Source of the DNA: Lactiplantibacillus plantarum
Lineage (GTDB): Bacteria; Bacillota; Bacilli; Lactobacillales; Lactobacillaceae
Assembly: GCF_014131735.1 (NCBI RefSeq)
Contig: NZ_CP039121.1
Span: forward strand, 2,294,001-2,358,000
Reading direction: 5' to 3'
Length of the DNA: 64,000 nucleotides
The position numbers and the translations under genes were made by a program. Of the stretch, positions 9,442 through 17,854 are shown piece by piece. Position 1 is the first letter of the stretch. Every line of letters begins with the position of its first letter. The notes under the pieces are model-generated. The model saw only the letters and a program-made list of their open reading frames with translations. It was not told where the DNA came from and made no database searches.

Positions 9442-10323
9442 TTAAATCTTCATTTTAAGTAATTGATCAATAAACCGTTGTTCATCAGTGGTTGGTAAGT
9501 ACCCGGCCCGTGTGACCACCGAGATATTGAAGCTGACCGGCAATTGATCTTTGATCTCCAAACATACGACGCCATCATCCGCTTTAACCACATCACGAAC
9601 CAGTAAGCTAATGCCCAAGTTGGCTTTAACTAAGGCTTTGACCCATGAGATATCGGGGGTCCGGTAGATAACTTCTGGATGTACCCCGGCAAAGTCACAA
9701 TAGGCTCGGAAGGCTTGTGGGTGCACGTATTTGCCATCCAATCCAATGAACTGTGCCTGACCGAGATTCTTAAAACTAACGGCGGCTTGTTTCGCCAAAC
9801 TATTTTGAGGACTCACGATAATACTGAATGGCCGTGCCCCTAAGTGAACCGCACGAACTGTCGGCAAATCAAATGGTAAGTAGGACCCTAATAACGCGAT
9901 GTTGATCTCACCATGCACTAACTTACGCAATAGCTCATCTGAGCCCGTTTCCGTTATTTTTAACTGTTGCAGTAACCCGTTCTGAAGTAACTTTTCCGCA
10001 ATTTGAGGGAAATATAAAGTGCCAATAATTGGTGGTAAGCCAAAACGAATATCAGTCTGTAACGTACTCTGAATTTCGCGATGAGCAAGTTGCAAACTGG
10101 CCTGGATCTGGCGTGCATTCTTGTAAAGCAGCTGACCGGCCCGGGTAATATTTGTCTGTTGATGGCGACGGTCTTGAATCACCAGTTTGACTGCAAACTC
10201 TTTTTCCAACCGATGAATTGCTTGAGTCACTGCCGGTTGTGAGACCGCAAACTGCTTGGCGACCATCGTATAATTTTGGCAATCAACTAACGCCCGAAAA
10301 TAATCTAAATCACGTGTATTCAT
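9442..10323 (-). CDS. Second LysR-family regulator, MleR-like
   Basis: A 293-residue LysR-type regulator with the HTH at about residues 5-60 (recognition segment VSQPAVTQAIHRLEKE), then an effector-binding domain. It resembles the MleR protein 1 kb away in the opening residues (MNTRDLDYF against MNTKDLAYF). The ATG overlaps the citX stop by four bases (ATGA), so the two are translationally coupled. Its likely targets are the neighbouring carboxylate genes (citX, frdA, fumC or the mle genes); the effector is unknown. Confidence 0.88.
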   Translation of the reverse strand: MNTRDLDYFRALVDCQNYTMVAKQFAVSQPAVTQAIHRLEKEFAVKLVIQDRRHQQTNITRAGQLLYKNARQIQASLQLAHREIQSTLQTDIRFGLPPIIGTLYFPQIAEKLLQNGLLQQLKITETGSDELLRKLVHGEINIALLGSYLPFDLPTVRAVHLGARPFSIIVSPQNSLAKQAAVSFKNLGQAQFIGLDGKYVHPQAFRAYCDFAGVHPEVIYRTPDISWVKALVKANLGISLLVRDVVKADDGVVCLEIKDQLPVSFNISVVTRAGYLPTTDEQRFIDQLLKMKI

Positions 10324-10856
10324 CCGCGTTCACCAAATTCCTTCATGTACATCGCCGCAATCTTTTGCTGTAGCTCAGCCACTGAATGCCGCCGTGAACG
10401 CGCGCAATCCTTGGCTTCACGGTGACATAATAAGCAACGACGCTTCGGCAGCCCCAAATCCGTCCGCGACAGCGCGCGCTGTGAACCCGCTTGTAAGATG
10501 TCAATATCATATAAGCGACCTAACGGATCGTGTTCTTCAAAAGCGACCGCCAGCCGTTTGCTAGTCGCAAAGTCAGTCGTCAGAATCAAGAACCGCTCAT
10601 TACCCGCCGGATGATTCCAATCAGCTGCCACCGTGTATGTCGACAACTCAGCTTCAAACCGCTGGACACCGGCCAAAAACAACCGTCGTAGTGCAGCGTT
10701 ATTCTTAATCGGTCCTGGGATATTCAACTTGATCGCCGCAATCGTGGCCCGGGGGTTAGTCGTTGTCAACTGTTGCTGATACGCGACCCGTTGATCACGG
10801 GCTGCTAGCATTGCCGTGATTGTTTGCGGTTCACCGGTTGTAAAAATCGTCGCCAT
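10320..10856 (-). CDS. citX: CitX: apo-citrate lyase phosphoribosyl-dephospho-CoA transferase
   Basis: A protein of about 178 residues that transfers 2'-(5''-triphosphoribosyl)-3'-dephospho-CoA to the serine of the citrate lyase acyl carrier protein CitD. Family marks are the RDQR segment near the N-terminus, the GRLYDIDIL motif in the middle (about residues 130-140), and the Cys-rich RRCLLCHREAKDCARSRRHS segment near the C-terminus. It lies about 9 kb from citCDEF and 21 kb from citG, unlike operons that hold all of them together. The frame is open from GTG 10865, but ATG 10856 has the better spacing to AGGAAG. It overlaps the downstream LysR gene. Confidence 0.92.
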   Translation of the reverse strand: MATIFTTGEPQTITAMLAARDQRVAYQQQLTTTNPRATIAAIKLNIPGPIKNNAALRRLFLAGVQRFEAELSTYTVAADWNHPAGNERFLILTTDFATSKRLAVAFEEHDPLGRLYDIDILQAGSQRALSRTDLGLPKRRCLLCHREAKDCARSRRHSVAELQQKIAAMYMKEFGERG

Positions 10857-10902
10857 GCTTGTCACTTTCTTCCTATATATTTGTTATATTTCCAGCTTAA
10901 CC

Positions 10903-10930
10903 GAAATTAGTTGATTTTTAAACTAATTTC
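10903..10930. promoter_or_regulatory. Perfect 10-base dyad upstream of citX
   Basis: GAAATTAGTT and AACTAATTTC are separated by 8 bases, 47 bases before the citX start. It has no following T-tract as a terminator in the citX direction, and AT-rich -10-like sequence (TATATA) lies between it and the gene, so an operator is more likely. The binding protein may be the LysR regulator of the same unit. Confidence 0.5.
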
Positions 10931-10948
10931 TTTGGTCTCTAACTACAG

Positions 10949-11006
10949 CCCAAATCAAAAATAGCCCATGCACCGATTACTCAAGCGCATGGACTATTGA
11001 TTTGGG
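10949..11006 (-). terminator. Long hairpin terminator after frdA
   Basis: Arms CCCAAATCA-AAAATAG-CCCATGC and GCATGG-ACTATT-TGATTTGGG make a long imperfect stem just past the frdA stop. A T-tract is weak, so efficiency is uncertain. Confidence 0.6.
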
Positions 11007-11020
11007 TTAGTCAAAATAAC

Positions 11021-12409
11021 TTATTGTAAATATTTGAACATTTGTTGTCCGGCTTGACGGCCAAAGATTACCGTTTCAGCGATTGAATTACCACCAATCC
11101 GGTTATTGCCGTGGAGACCGCCGACCACTTCACCGGCTGCAAACAGGCCGGCAATCGGTCGTTCGTCCTGATTCAACACTTGGGTTGCGGGATTAATGGC
11201 AATCCCACCCATCGTGTAGTGAACAGCTGGCGCAATGTGAATTGAGTAGAACGGTCCCGCCGCAATATCGCGATCCATCCCAGTCGTCCGGTTAAAGGCC
11301 GCATCATTATGGTTAGCGACTGCCTGATTCCAGTCAGCCACCGTCTGTTTAAGCGTCGCAGCGTCTAAGCCGGTCGCAGTCGCCAGTGTTTCCAAGTCAG
11401 TCCCAGTCTTTACCAGGCCAATGTGATCATAGAATTCAACCGCTTTGACCCGGTCACGAATACCGCGGTCAAAGATCAAGTAGGCACCAGTACCACCCAG
11501 TTGGTCGATAGCGGCCGTCACGTTCTTACGCGTGTCGAGTTCATTGACGAAACGAGCCCCCTGGTTATCGACCAAAATCGCACCTTCGCCCCGAACCGCT
11601 TCACCGATTAAATAAGCATGATCTGTATCTTGTTGGACCGTCGGATGAACTTGGACTTGGTCCATATCAACCAACTTAGCCCCAATAGCTTGTGCCAACA
11701 GAATCCCATCTCCAGTCGCGCCCGGCTGATTGGTCGTCTGATAGTTTTTAAGATCATCACGATACTGGCCTAACAAGGTCTTATTCGCACCGAAGCCACC
11801 GGTTGCTAACAAGACGGCTCCAGCCGTAATCGTGACAGCTCCATCTGGGGTTGTTGCCTTGACGCCACTAATTTTGCCGGCTTCGACGACTAGTTCATCG
11901 ACTTTGACATCTGTGAAGAGTGGTAACTGGTCAGCCGCCACTTGTTTCAACAACTCAGTGACTAAGAAACCACCAATGGGAGCCATGGAACTTGGCCGAT
12001 GGGTCCGCATCACACTCATCCCACCAGTAATCGTCAAATCATCCAACTTAATGCCGTGGTCTGCTAACCAGTCAATTGCGAGCGCACTGTGTTCCGTGAA
12101 GAATTTCAACAGTGCTTGGTTATTCATACCGCCACCACCTTTAAGGGTTTCGCCGTAGAAATCGCCAAAACTATCAACAATATGGTGATGCAATTGGACG
12201 TTCGTCTCCGCCGCATTCATACCGGATGAAGCCCGGGTGGTGTTACCACCGATTTTCGACATTTTTTCTAAAATAACCGGGTTCAGGCCCAATTCATGTG
12301 CCTGGATTGCCGCAGTCAAACCCGCGCCCCCCGATCCAATAATCACTACGTCATAGTTCGGTTTTAGATCCGCTAAGGCGGTTGGTGTAAATGTAAACTT
12401 TTCAGCCAT
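11021..12409 (-). CDS. frdA: Fumarate reductase flavoprotein (soluble, FAD_binding_2 family)
   Basis: A 462-residue protein of the flavocytochrome c/fumarate reductase group without heme, FMN-bind or signal peptide regions. The dinucleotide motif VVIIGSGGAGLTAAIQA is at about residues 20-36, followed by EKMSKIGGNTTRASSGMNA, which surrounds FAD. The substrate region includes HPTVQ, the VRGEGAILVDNQGARFVNE segment and the C-terminal MGGIAINPATQVL and GEVVGGLHGNNRIGGNS motifs. It should reduce fumarate to succinate in the cytosol, with reduced flavin as the likely donor. It lies 172 bases after fumC on the same strand, so malate to fumarate to succinate is encoded together. Urocanate or related reductases share the fold, but context favours fumarate. 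Confidence 0.9.
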   Translation of the reverse strand: MAEKFTFTPTALADLKPNYDVVIIGSGGAGLTAAIQAHELGLNPVILEKMSKIGGNTTRASSGMNAAETNVQLHHHIVDSFGDFYGETLKGGGGMNNQALLKFFTEHSALAIDWLADHGIKLDDLTITGGMSVMRTHRPSSMAPIGGFLVTELLKQVAADQLPLFTDVKVDELVVEAGKISGVKATTPDGAVTITAGAVLLATGGFGANKTLLGQYRDDLKNYQTTNQPGATGDGILLAQAIGAKLVDMDQVQVHPTVQQDTDHAYLIGEAVRGEGAILVDNQGARFVNELDTRKNVTAAIDQLGGTGAYLIFDRGIRDRVKAVEFYDHIGLVKTGTDLETLATATGLDAATLKQTVADWNQAVANHNDAAFNRTTGMDRDIAAGPFYSIHIAPAVHYTMGGIAINPATQVLNQDERPIAGLFAAGEVVGGLHGNNRIGGNSIAETVIFGRQAGQQMFKYLQ

Positions 12410-12581
12410 TGATTGCCACTTCTCCTCTCAATTCGTCCGGGGTATTCCCCAGGATGGAACCAAAATCTCATTTATTATTGTCGTTAACTGGACACGGGCC
12501 ACCATTCCAAGTCTAGGAACAATGACCCGTGCCACCTTGATCCACGTTAACGGTTCAACGCCGATCAATACTTATTTTAGC

Positions 12582-13964
12582 TTAATCATCAATATTCGTC
12601 ATATCCAGTGGAACCATCCATTCATCGAATTGTTCCGCGGTTACTTTGCCAGACTTGATGGCTGCTTCACGCAATGTCGTCCCCGCTTTTTCAGCTGCTT
12701 GAGCAATCATCGCACTATCATGATAGCCAATATGTGGTGACAATGCCGTAACCGTCATCAAGGAACTGTCGACTAACTCTGCCATCCGGTCTTGGTTGAC
12801 CGTCAAACCAGCAATCATTCGGTCAGTGAAGCCGGTAATCGTTCCAGCTAACAATTCAGCAGATTCAAGGAAGGCATCAATCAAAACGGTCTTGTAAACG
12901 TTCATTTCAAAATTACCTTGGCTAGAAGCTAAATCGACGACCACGTCATTCCCCATAACTCGTACCGCTGCCATAGTGATGGCTTCAGCTTGGGTTGGGT
13001 TAACTTTCCCAGGCATGATTGATGAGCCGGGTTCGTTAGCCGGAATGTTTAATTCGTCATAACCGGCCCGTGGACCGCTTGCCAAGAACCGCACATCATT
13101 GGCAATCTTCATCAAATCGGCTGCTAGGGTCTTGATGGCCCCGTGAACCACGTTTAAGCCAGAATGATGGGCCAAACCATAGAACTTATTGGAATCAGCC
13201 GTAAATTCAATCCCATACAATTTGCTCATCGCCGCAGCAATATTTTCAGCAAAATGAGGGGCAGCATTTAGACCAGTCCCAACGGCGGTCCCACCCATTG
13301 CAAGCTCGCCTAACGTTGGATTCAACTGTTTTAAGTAGGCAATATCATGTTCAATCGCACTGGCCCAACCACTCACTTCTTGGCCAAAAGTTAATGGCGT
13401 TGCATCTTGAAGATGGGTCCGGCCGATCTTTACTACCCGCCAGTACTTCTTTTGTTTGATCTTCAATTCCGCTAATAAGTGTTCCGCTGCGGCAATCAGC
13501 TTATCCACGGCAACTGCGGCCGTAATGTTCATCGCCGTTGGGAAGATATCGTTAGAGCTTTGACCATGGTTAACATCGTCGTTCGGCAAGATTTCAATAT
13601 CAGGATTGATCTTACCAGCCATGTGTGCGACCACTTCATTAACGTTCATATTCGTTTGCGTCCCCGAACCAGTTTGGTAAACAACCAGCGGAAAGTCCTT
13701 ACGCAAATCTTCATCGTCGAGCGCTAATAACTTATCAATGGCAGCCACGATTAAATCAGCTTTTTCAGCAGTCATTGCTTCAACTTCTTTATTCGCAATC
13801 GCTGCGGCCCGCTTAATTTGAAGTAATGCCCGAATCATTTCCAACGGCATCTTCGTACCAGTCGGAAAGTTATGGCGACTCCGTTCTGTCTGAGCACCCC
13901 ATAAGGCGTTCGCAGGAATTTTAACTTCGCCTAAAGTATCTGATTCAACTCGATATTCTGTCAT
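12582..13964 (-). CDS. fumC: Fumarate hydratase class II
   Basis: A 460-residue class II fumarase, independent of iron. It carries the superfamily signature GSSIMPGKVNPTQ (about residue 317), NDDVNHGQSSNDIFPT for substrate binding (about 130-145), and the GRTHLQDATP segment with the catalytic His (about 183-193). It interconverts malate and fumarate in the cytosol. Start: the frame can be read from TTG 13979, but ATG 13964 has a GGAGGT site at proper spacing, and MTEYRVESDTLGE is the usual fumarase N-terminus. It precedes frdA. A palindromic cre-like site lies 25 bases upstream of the start. Confidence 0.96.
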   Translation of the reverse strand: MTEYRVESDTLGEVKIPANALWGAQTERSRHNFPTGTKMPLEMIRALLQIKRAAAIANKEVEAMTAEKADLIVAAIDKLLALDDEDLRKDFPLVVYQTGSGTQTNMNVNEVVAHMAGKINPDIEILPNDDVNHGQSSNDIFPTAMNITAAVAVDKLIAAAEHLLAELKIKQKKYWRVVKIGRTHLQDATPLTFGQEVSGWASAIEHDIAYLKQLNPTLGELAMGGTAVGTGLNAAPHFAENIAAAMSKLYGIEFTADSNKFYGLAHHSGLNVVHGAIKTLAADLMKIANDVRFLASGPRAGYDELNIPANEPGSSIMPGKVNPTQAEAITMAAVRVMGNDVVVDLASSQGNFEMNVYKTVLIDAFLESAELLAGTITGFTDRMIAGLTVNQDRMAELVDSSLMTVTALSPHIGYHDSAMIAQAAEKAGTTLREAAIKSGKVTAEQFDEWMVPLDMTNIDD

Positions 13965-13988
13965 GTTGATAACCTCCAATTAATGTGT

Positions 13989-14004
13989 TGGTAAGCGCTT
14001 ACTA
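13989..14004. promoter_or_regulatory. Candidate cre (CcpA) site at fumC
   Basis: TGGTAAGCGCTTACTA contains the palindrome GTAAGCGCTTAC, the core of high-affinity catabolite-responsive elements in Firmicutes. It lies 25 bases upstream of the fumC start, downstream of the likely promoter, so CcpA would act as a roadblock or repressor when sugar is present. Confidence 0.7.
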
Positions 14005-14054
14005 AGTGTGTGAAAAAAATAACATTTAGTTTATAATCCTAGTTTAGCGCCCCC

Positions 14055-14090
14055 ATATAGCTATAGTCAAACTCAGTTTTAGCTATAAGT
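14055..14090. promoter_or_regulatory. Candidate LysR-type operator upstream of fumC
   Basis: Inverted repeat ATAGCTA (14057-14063) / TAGCTAT (14080-14086) enclosing TATAGTCAAA, the same string as in the mleS-mleR dyad. It is about 95-110 bases upstream of fumC, a usual activator distance. The rest of 13965-14359 is AT-rich with no gene. Confidence 0.5.
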
Positions 14091-14359
14091 ATTAGTTATG
14101 AGGTTTATGTATCAGTATATTAGCATACAAAGATTGCTTAGAATGAGTTCTAGATAAAAATGTTTATTTTTTCACATGTTCTTATTTATTCCTCTTGCTT
14201 AATTTTACTCATAATTGTCACTTTTTCTTATTTGTAGACCTAAATATACCAAACCACAAAATATCGAGTCATAGTTGAAAAGAGATGAAATCAGGCAAAT
14301 CAAAAGAACGACGTATGGTTAACTAGTAAAACTTTTTTATCAAATTCGGTTGCAATCGA

Positions 14360-16235
14360 GTAGGAGGTAATTGATTATTTCAATTACCGACCTCTCACAC
14401 CACCGTACGTACGGTTCCGTATACGGCGGTTCAATAATTTAAGCACTCTGTATTTGCTGGAGTGTCTTGGACAGGTTTATTAGTCCAAGACGCTCCAGCT
14501 TTTGATTTGTATACGTATAGGTTAGTGTTTTATTATGGGCAATTCGCCAATATCCCTTGCGGGTATTGGCATTAGTCTTGGCCTGTTCCGGTGTCATTCC
14601 TAGCTTAATTAGCTCACGATATCGGGTTTTGATTTTCTTCCACCGTTTCCATATCAACTGTCTAATCCTACTTCGCAACCATTGGTCCAGTTGTTGAATA
14701 AACGTCTTCATCTTGCCAATCCCATAGTACTGTAGCCATCCTCGCATTTTCTGTTTAATTTTCTTCATCAACATTAACCAACTAATTCCACGACTTCGCC
14801 CAGTCATTATCTTAAGGGCTTGTTTGATTCGCTGTTTCACGACCTTGTGCGGTCGTGCATATGCCCCATTACGGTCTACACCGAGCGTAAATCCTAGAAA
14901 CTTTAGTCGGAGTGGTGAGCCAACCGTCGTTTTATGACAGTTAATTGTTAGTTTCAACTTAATTTCAAGAAAGATTGTGACATTGCGTAAGACTCGTTCT
15001 CCCGCTCGCTTACTTCTGGCATAAATATTACAGTCATCGGCATAGCGCACAAATCGGTGGCCCCGCTGGGTCAATAGCTTGTCCAACTCGTTGAGATAAA
15101 TATTGGCCAGTAGCGGCGACAGGTTCCCACCTTGTGGTGTTCCCTTCGTCGTCTTTCGAAACAGCTCGCCATTCATGACCCAGCTTGTTAGGAAGCGCCG
15201 AATTAGGTGGAGTAGCCATGGATCAGTTACTCGTTGTTTGATGAAGTTCATTAGTAAGTCGTGGTTAACCGTATCAAAGTATGCCTTTAAATCGAGGTCT
15301 ACCACATAGTGGTAGCCTTGATTGTAGAGTTCGGTGACACTTTGAATCGCGTCATGCGCACTCCGACCTGGTCGGAATCCATAGCTATTGTCGGAAAATA
15401 CTTGTTCGTATATCGGCGAAAGCACCTGTACCACAGCTTATTGGATCATACGATCAACAACTGTAGGTACTCCCAGTTTTCTGGTTGAGCCATCGAGTTT
15501 TGGTATCTCTACCCGTCTGACTGGTTGCGGCCGATATATTCCATTACGTAAACTCTCTAGGAGTTCTTCCCGGTTCTTGTAAATATATTCGGCCAGTTGG
15601 TCAACGGTCATGCCGTCAATTCCAGCTACGCCCTTATTCCTCCGAACACGCTTAAACGCTAGGTTCAGATTACTACTTGCAAGGAAGGACCCGGTCTACA
15701 AATTGAATGCCATCCTGCGCCGTACTTTCACCGTTAGTAGTACTATGCGCCCCAAGATACTCTTTGTCTTCCAGACTATTCATCCCTTGGCGGTCAGCTT
15801 GTTCTGTTTTCTGCAATCTTCGCACTACCAACACCTCCAGTATCGGTGAGAATTATTATTGTTCAGTCCTTCATCTGCCATACGGCAGATTACTATGACC
15901 TCGGCTGACTAGTTTACTCCTGTAAACCCATATCGGCGTCCTTGTTGGGAGCTTATCCGACAGGCCTCCCCGGGTAAGAATGATAGCTTTCATACCATGC
16001 AACCGTTGGCTTTACTAACTTCGACTTCAAGTAGTGTAGGACTTCAGTTTGTGAAGCAACTTCATCCAGTCTAATCAGCCTTGTAGCCACTTCTTGTACA
16101 TCGGTTCGGTATTTTGTCTTAGGCTTCCTTCAGACTCCGTCTCACGGCGAACGCCCTTGCCCTCAACTCGTGGTTCCGACTACTACGGCCCACAGCGGAC
16201 TTACACCGCCTAGTTATCACCCATGCCGGGCGCAC
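14360..16235 (-). mobile_element. Group II intron with broken maturase gene
   Basis: The minus-strand 5' end is GTGCGCCCGGCATGGGTG at 16235, a standard group II boundary. Domain I-IV RNA covers about 15826-16235 and then the maturase gene. Domain V is at 14391-14432 (GAACCGCC...GTACGGTGG pattern), followed by the domain VI hairpin GGTAATTG/CAATTACC (14366-14388) and a probable 3' end CTAC at about 14360. The length is about 1.88 kb. It sits three bases after the T-tract of an intrinsic terminator (16244-16273), the site preference known for some bacterial group II introns, mainly class C. The 3' boundary is accurate only to a few bases, and the class is not assigned. Confidence 0.9.
14439..15825 (-). 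pseudogene. Group II intron reverse transcriptase/maturase, disrupted twice
   Basis: Reading with two corrections gives a maturase of about 460 residues: RT domains with the catalytic YADD motif (15035-15060 region), QGGNLSPLL, and a C-terminal domain X with RKGYWRIAHNK; no HNH endonuclease domain. Start is probably GTG 15825 behind GGAGG. Break 1: a CCTT tandem duplication (15681-15688) adds four bases after FVDRVL and shifts the frame. Break 2: an in-frame TAA at 15440-15438 replaces a Gln codon (CAA) in the normal VVDRMIQQAVVQVLSP segment. The remaining 331-codon frame (GTG 15434 to 14439) keeps YADD but lacks RT0-RT1, so it is unlikely to be active. Confidence 0.9.
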
Positions 16236-16238
16236 TTC

Positions 16239-16273
16239 AAAAAAGAATCCAATTCATAAATGAATTGGATTCT
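16239..16273 (-). terminator. Intrinsic terminator used as intron target
   Basis: AGAATCCAATTCAT / ATGAATTGGATTCT is a perfect 14-base inverted repeat followed on the minus strand by six T, then GAA and the intron 5' end. It would terminate the unit holding the small frames at 16404-16903. Confidence 0.9.
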
Positions 16274-16403
16274 AGATATAACTTCATCGACACTGGTTGA
16301 CAGAAGCCCCTTATTGATGCTAGCCATGGCATTTCAGAAAAGCACAATGCCTCTTTATAAATCCATTGAAAATGCCGCGTCAGACACTAATCCTGGTATT
16401 TTC

Positions 16404-16640
16404 TTAGCGATTCAACCATAGTCCAAGTACTAAAAGAACAATCATGATACCTAAAATTTTGGCGTGGTTCCAATACTTAAACAGCAAGTCAATAATTGCA
16501 ATCACAACAAATACAATCAGCACCGACATAAAATACAACCAAACATTGCCATTAACACTAACTGTCACAACAAAGCCAATAACGGCTAGCCATGGTAAAT
16601 ATTTATCAATAAATAGCTTAAAATTTGGGTATTGATCCAT
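16404..16640 (-). CDS. Small membrane protein of unknown function
   Basis: A 78-residue protein with a short polar N-terminus (MDQYPNFKLF) and three predicted hydrophobic segments (about residues 16-33, 35-52 and 61-77). ATG 16640 lies two bases after the stop of the upstream frame and has GGTGG/AGGGTGG purine-rich sequence before it, so translation is probably coupled. No family recognised. The arrangement of a small membrane protein directly behind a cationic C-terminal fragment would suit an immunity protein, but that is speculation. Confidence 0.55.
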   Translation of the reverse strand: MDQYPNFKLFIDKYLPWLAVIGFVVTVSVNGNVWLYFMSVLIVFVVIAIIDLLFKYWNHAKILGIMIVLLVLGLWLNR

Positions 16641-16642
16641 AA

Positions 16643-17030
16643 TTAATCCACCCTAACCACCTTATATTTCTTTACAAACGACTGAATACGTGAAGCCTTT
16701 TTACGAATGTGTTTCCTAGATTTATTCGTATAAATATGAATAACTGTTTTATATTGTACTACATACTTGTTAGCGCGCTTATACGCCCACGCAGTTAAAT
16801 AAGTATTTCCTGCAGGAAAATAGCTCCCAAAAAATGTACCCCCGAACATCCAAATTGCTTGTCCGCCATATTTGGACGCAAGCGCCTGTACTACGTAAGT
16901 CATGATTGCTGCAGACCCAGACTTCTTTAACTTTTTTGTTATTTTAACAGTTTTTTTGAATTTTTTCCTAAGTTTCCATTTTCCCTTAGGCTTAGGTGCA
17001 ACTCTCTTATACTTGGCTGCCTGTGCATGT
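16643..17030 (-). pseudogene. Truncated frame, C-terminal part of an unrecognised protein
   Basis: The minus-strand frame ending at 16643 is open upstream of its first ATG (16903) as far as a stop near 17096, without another good start or ribosome site. The upstream residues (AKYKRVAPKPKGKWKLRKKF and following lysines) look like the continuation of the same protein. The C-terminal 86 residues include YGGQAIWMFGGTFFG and a very basic tail rich in Lys, Arg and Tyr. The frame then runs antisense into the Rgg remnant, so the gene was probably cut near 17030-17050 by a rearrangement. A secreted or toxin-like protein is possible, but no motif proves it. ATG 16903 could still start an 86-residue product. 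Confidence 0.45.
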
Positions 17031-17049
17031 ATTTCACCTATACTTTCTG

Positions 17050-17685
17050 AAAAACCATCAAAACTTGAAAATACACTAAATGAGTTTGAAAGTATCTCAG
17101 ATACTTCTGAAGTTAAAAAAATGAAATCTATTTTGAAAAAGGCTCGACAGCTGGAAGAAAAATCGACGTTACGCTATATCCATTATATAATTTGTGTTTT
17201 AGATGCTCTTATACACGTTGATACGTACAATTGCGATCAACTTACTAACCTTGTCAAACCTGTCTGGAACGAATTGTCTACGGTAAGTATCTGGAATCAT
17301 ACAGACCTTTTTATTATTAATAATTTACTATATATTTTTGACTTCCAAACTGCACTAAGAATTGGGAAAAAATTATTACTAAACTTAACCAGTATGGAGA
17401 TAATAATGTTTTACTACAAAATGCTATTTATTCTAATTTAGCATTCATTAACATGACCAACTCCAATGCATTCGGTAAAAGCATAACAATTAACTATTTA
17501 CAAAAAAGTATCGAGTTAACCAAACACGCTCACCGGTATGATTTACTATTATTGAGTAAGATCCGTTTAGCAATGGTATTGCAACAATACGAAAAAGCAA
17601 AAAAATGTGCTCAATACTTACGCGCATGGGGGCTAATAACATTGTCAATCTGGTCTACCAAGATTTTCCTATTCTTGTAACCTAA
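17050..17685 (+). pseudogene. Remnant of an Rgg/GadR/MutR-family regulator (C-terminal domain, frameshifted)
   Basis: Three consecutive frames rebuild one alpha-helical repeat domain typical of Rgg regulators: SEKPSKLENTLNEF, WNHTDLFIINNLLYIFDFQTALRIGKKLLLNL; then after a one-base loss near 17391, YGDNNVLLQNAIYSNLAF through SKIRLAMVLQQYEKAKK; then after a second loss near 17625, MGANNIVNLVYQDFPILVT and a stop at 17685. The N-terminal HTH is absent; the upstream part of the frame (from 16902) is antisense to another gene fragment. Rgg proteins are peptide-responsive regulators; this one cannot bind DNA. Identification is from pattern memory, not a search. Confidence 0.75.
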
Positions 17686-17854
17686 ATTCACTAATACTAT
17701 CACTTATAACTTCCCCCGATTTATTCACAAAAATAAATTTAGCGTAGTACAACTGAATTTAAGTTAAAACTTGGGATTAACCGTCTTAGTTTATTATTTT
17801 TCCCCATAAACCTCGATGCGAACAAGCGCCACACATGTTGTTAATGACGAATTT

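Noticed and set aside
12485..12535. Imperfect inverted repeat GACACGGG / CCCGTGCC between fumC and frdA as a terminator.
   Set aside because: Several mismatches and no T-tract; fumC and frdA may be one transcript.
16902..17040. The first part of the + strand frame 16902-17441 as the N-terminus of a real protein.
   Set aside because: It is antisense to the better minus-strand frame and has no ribosome site. Only the part after about 17050 resembles a known family.
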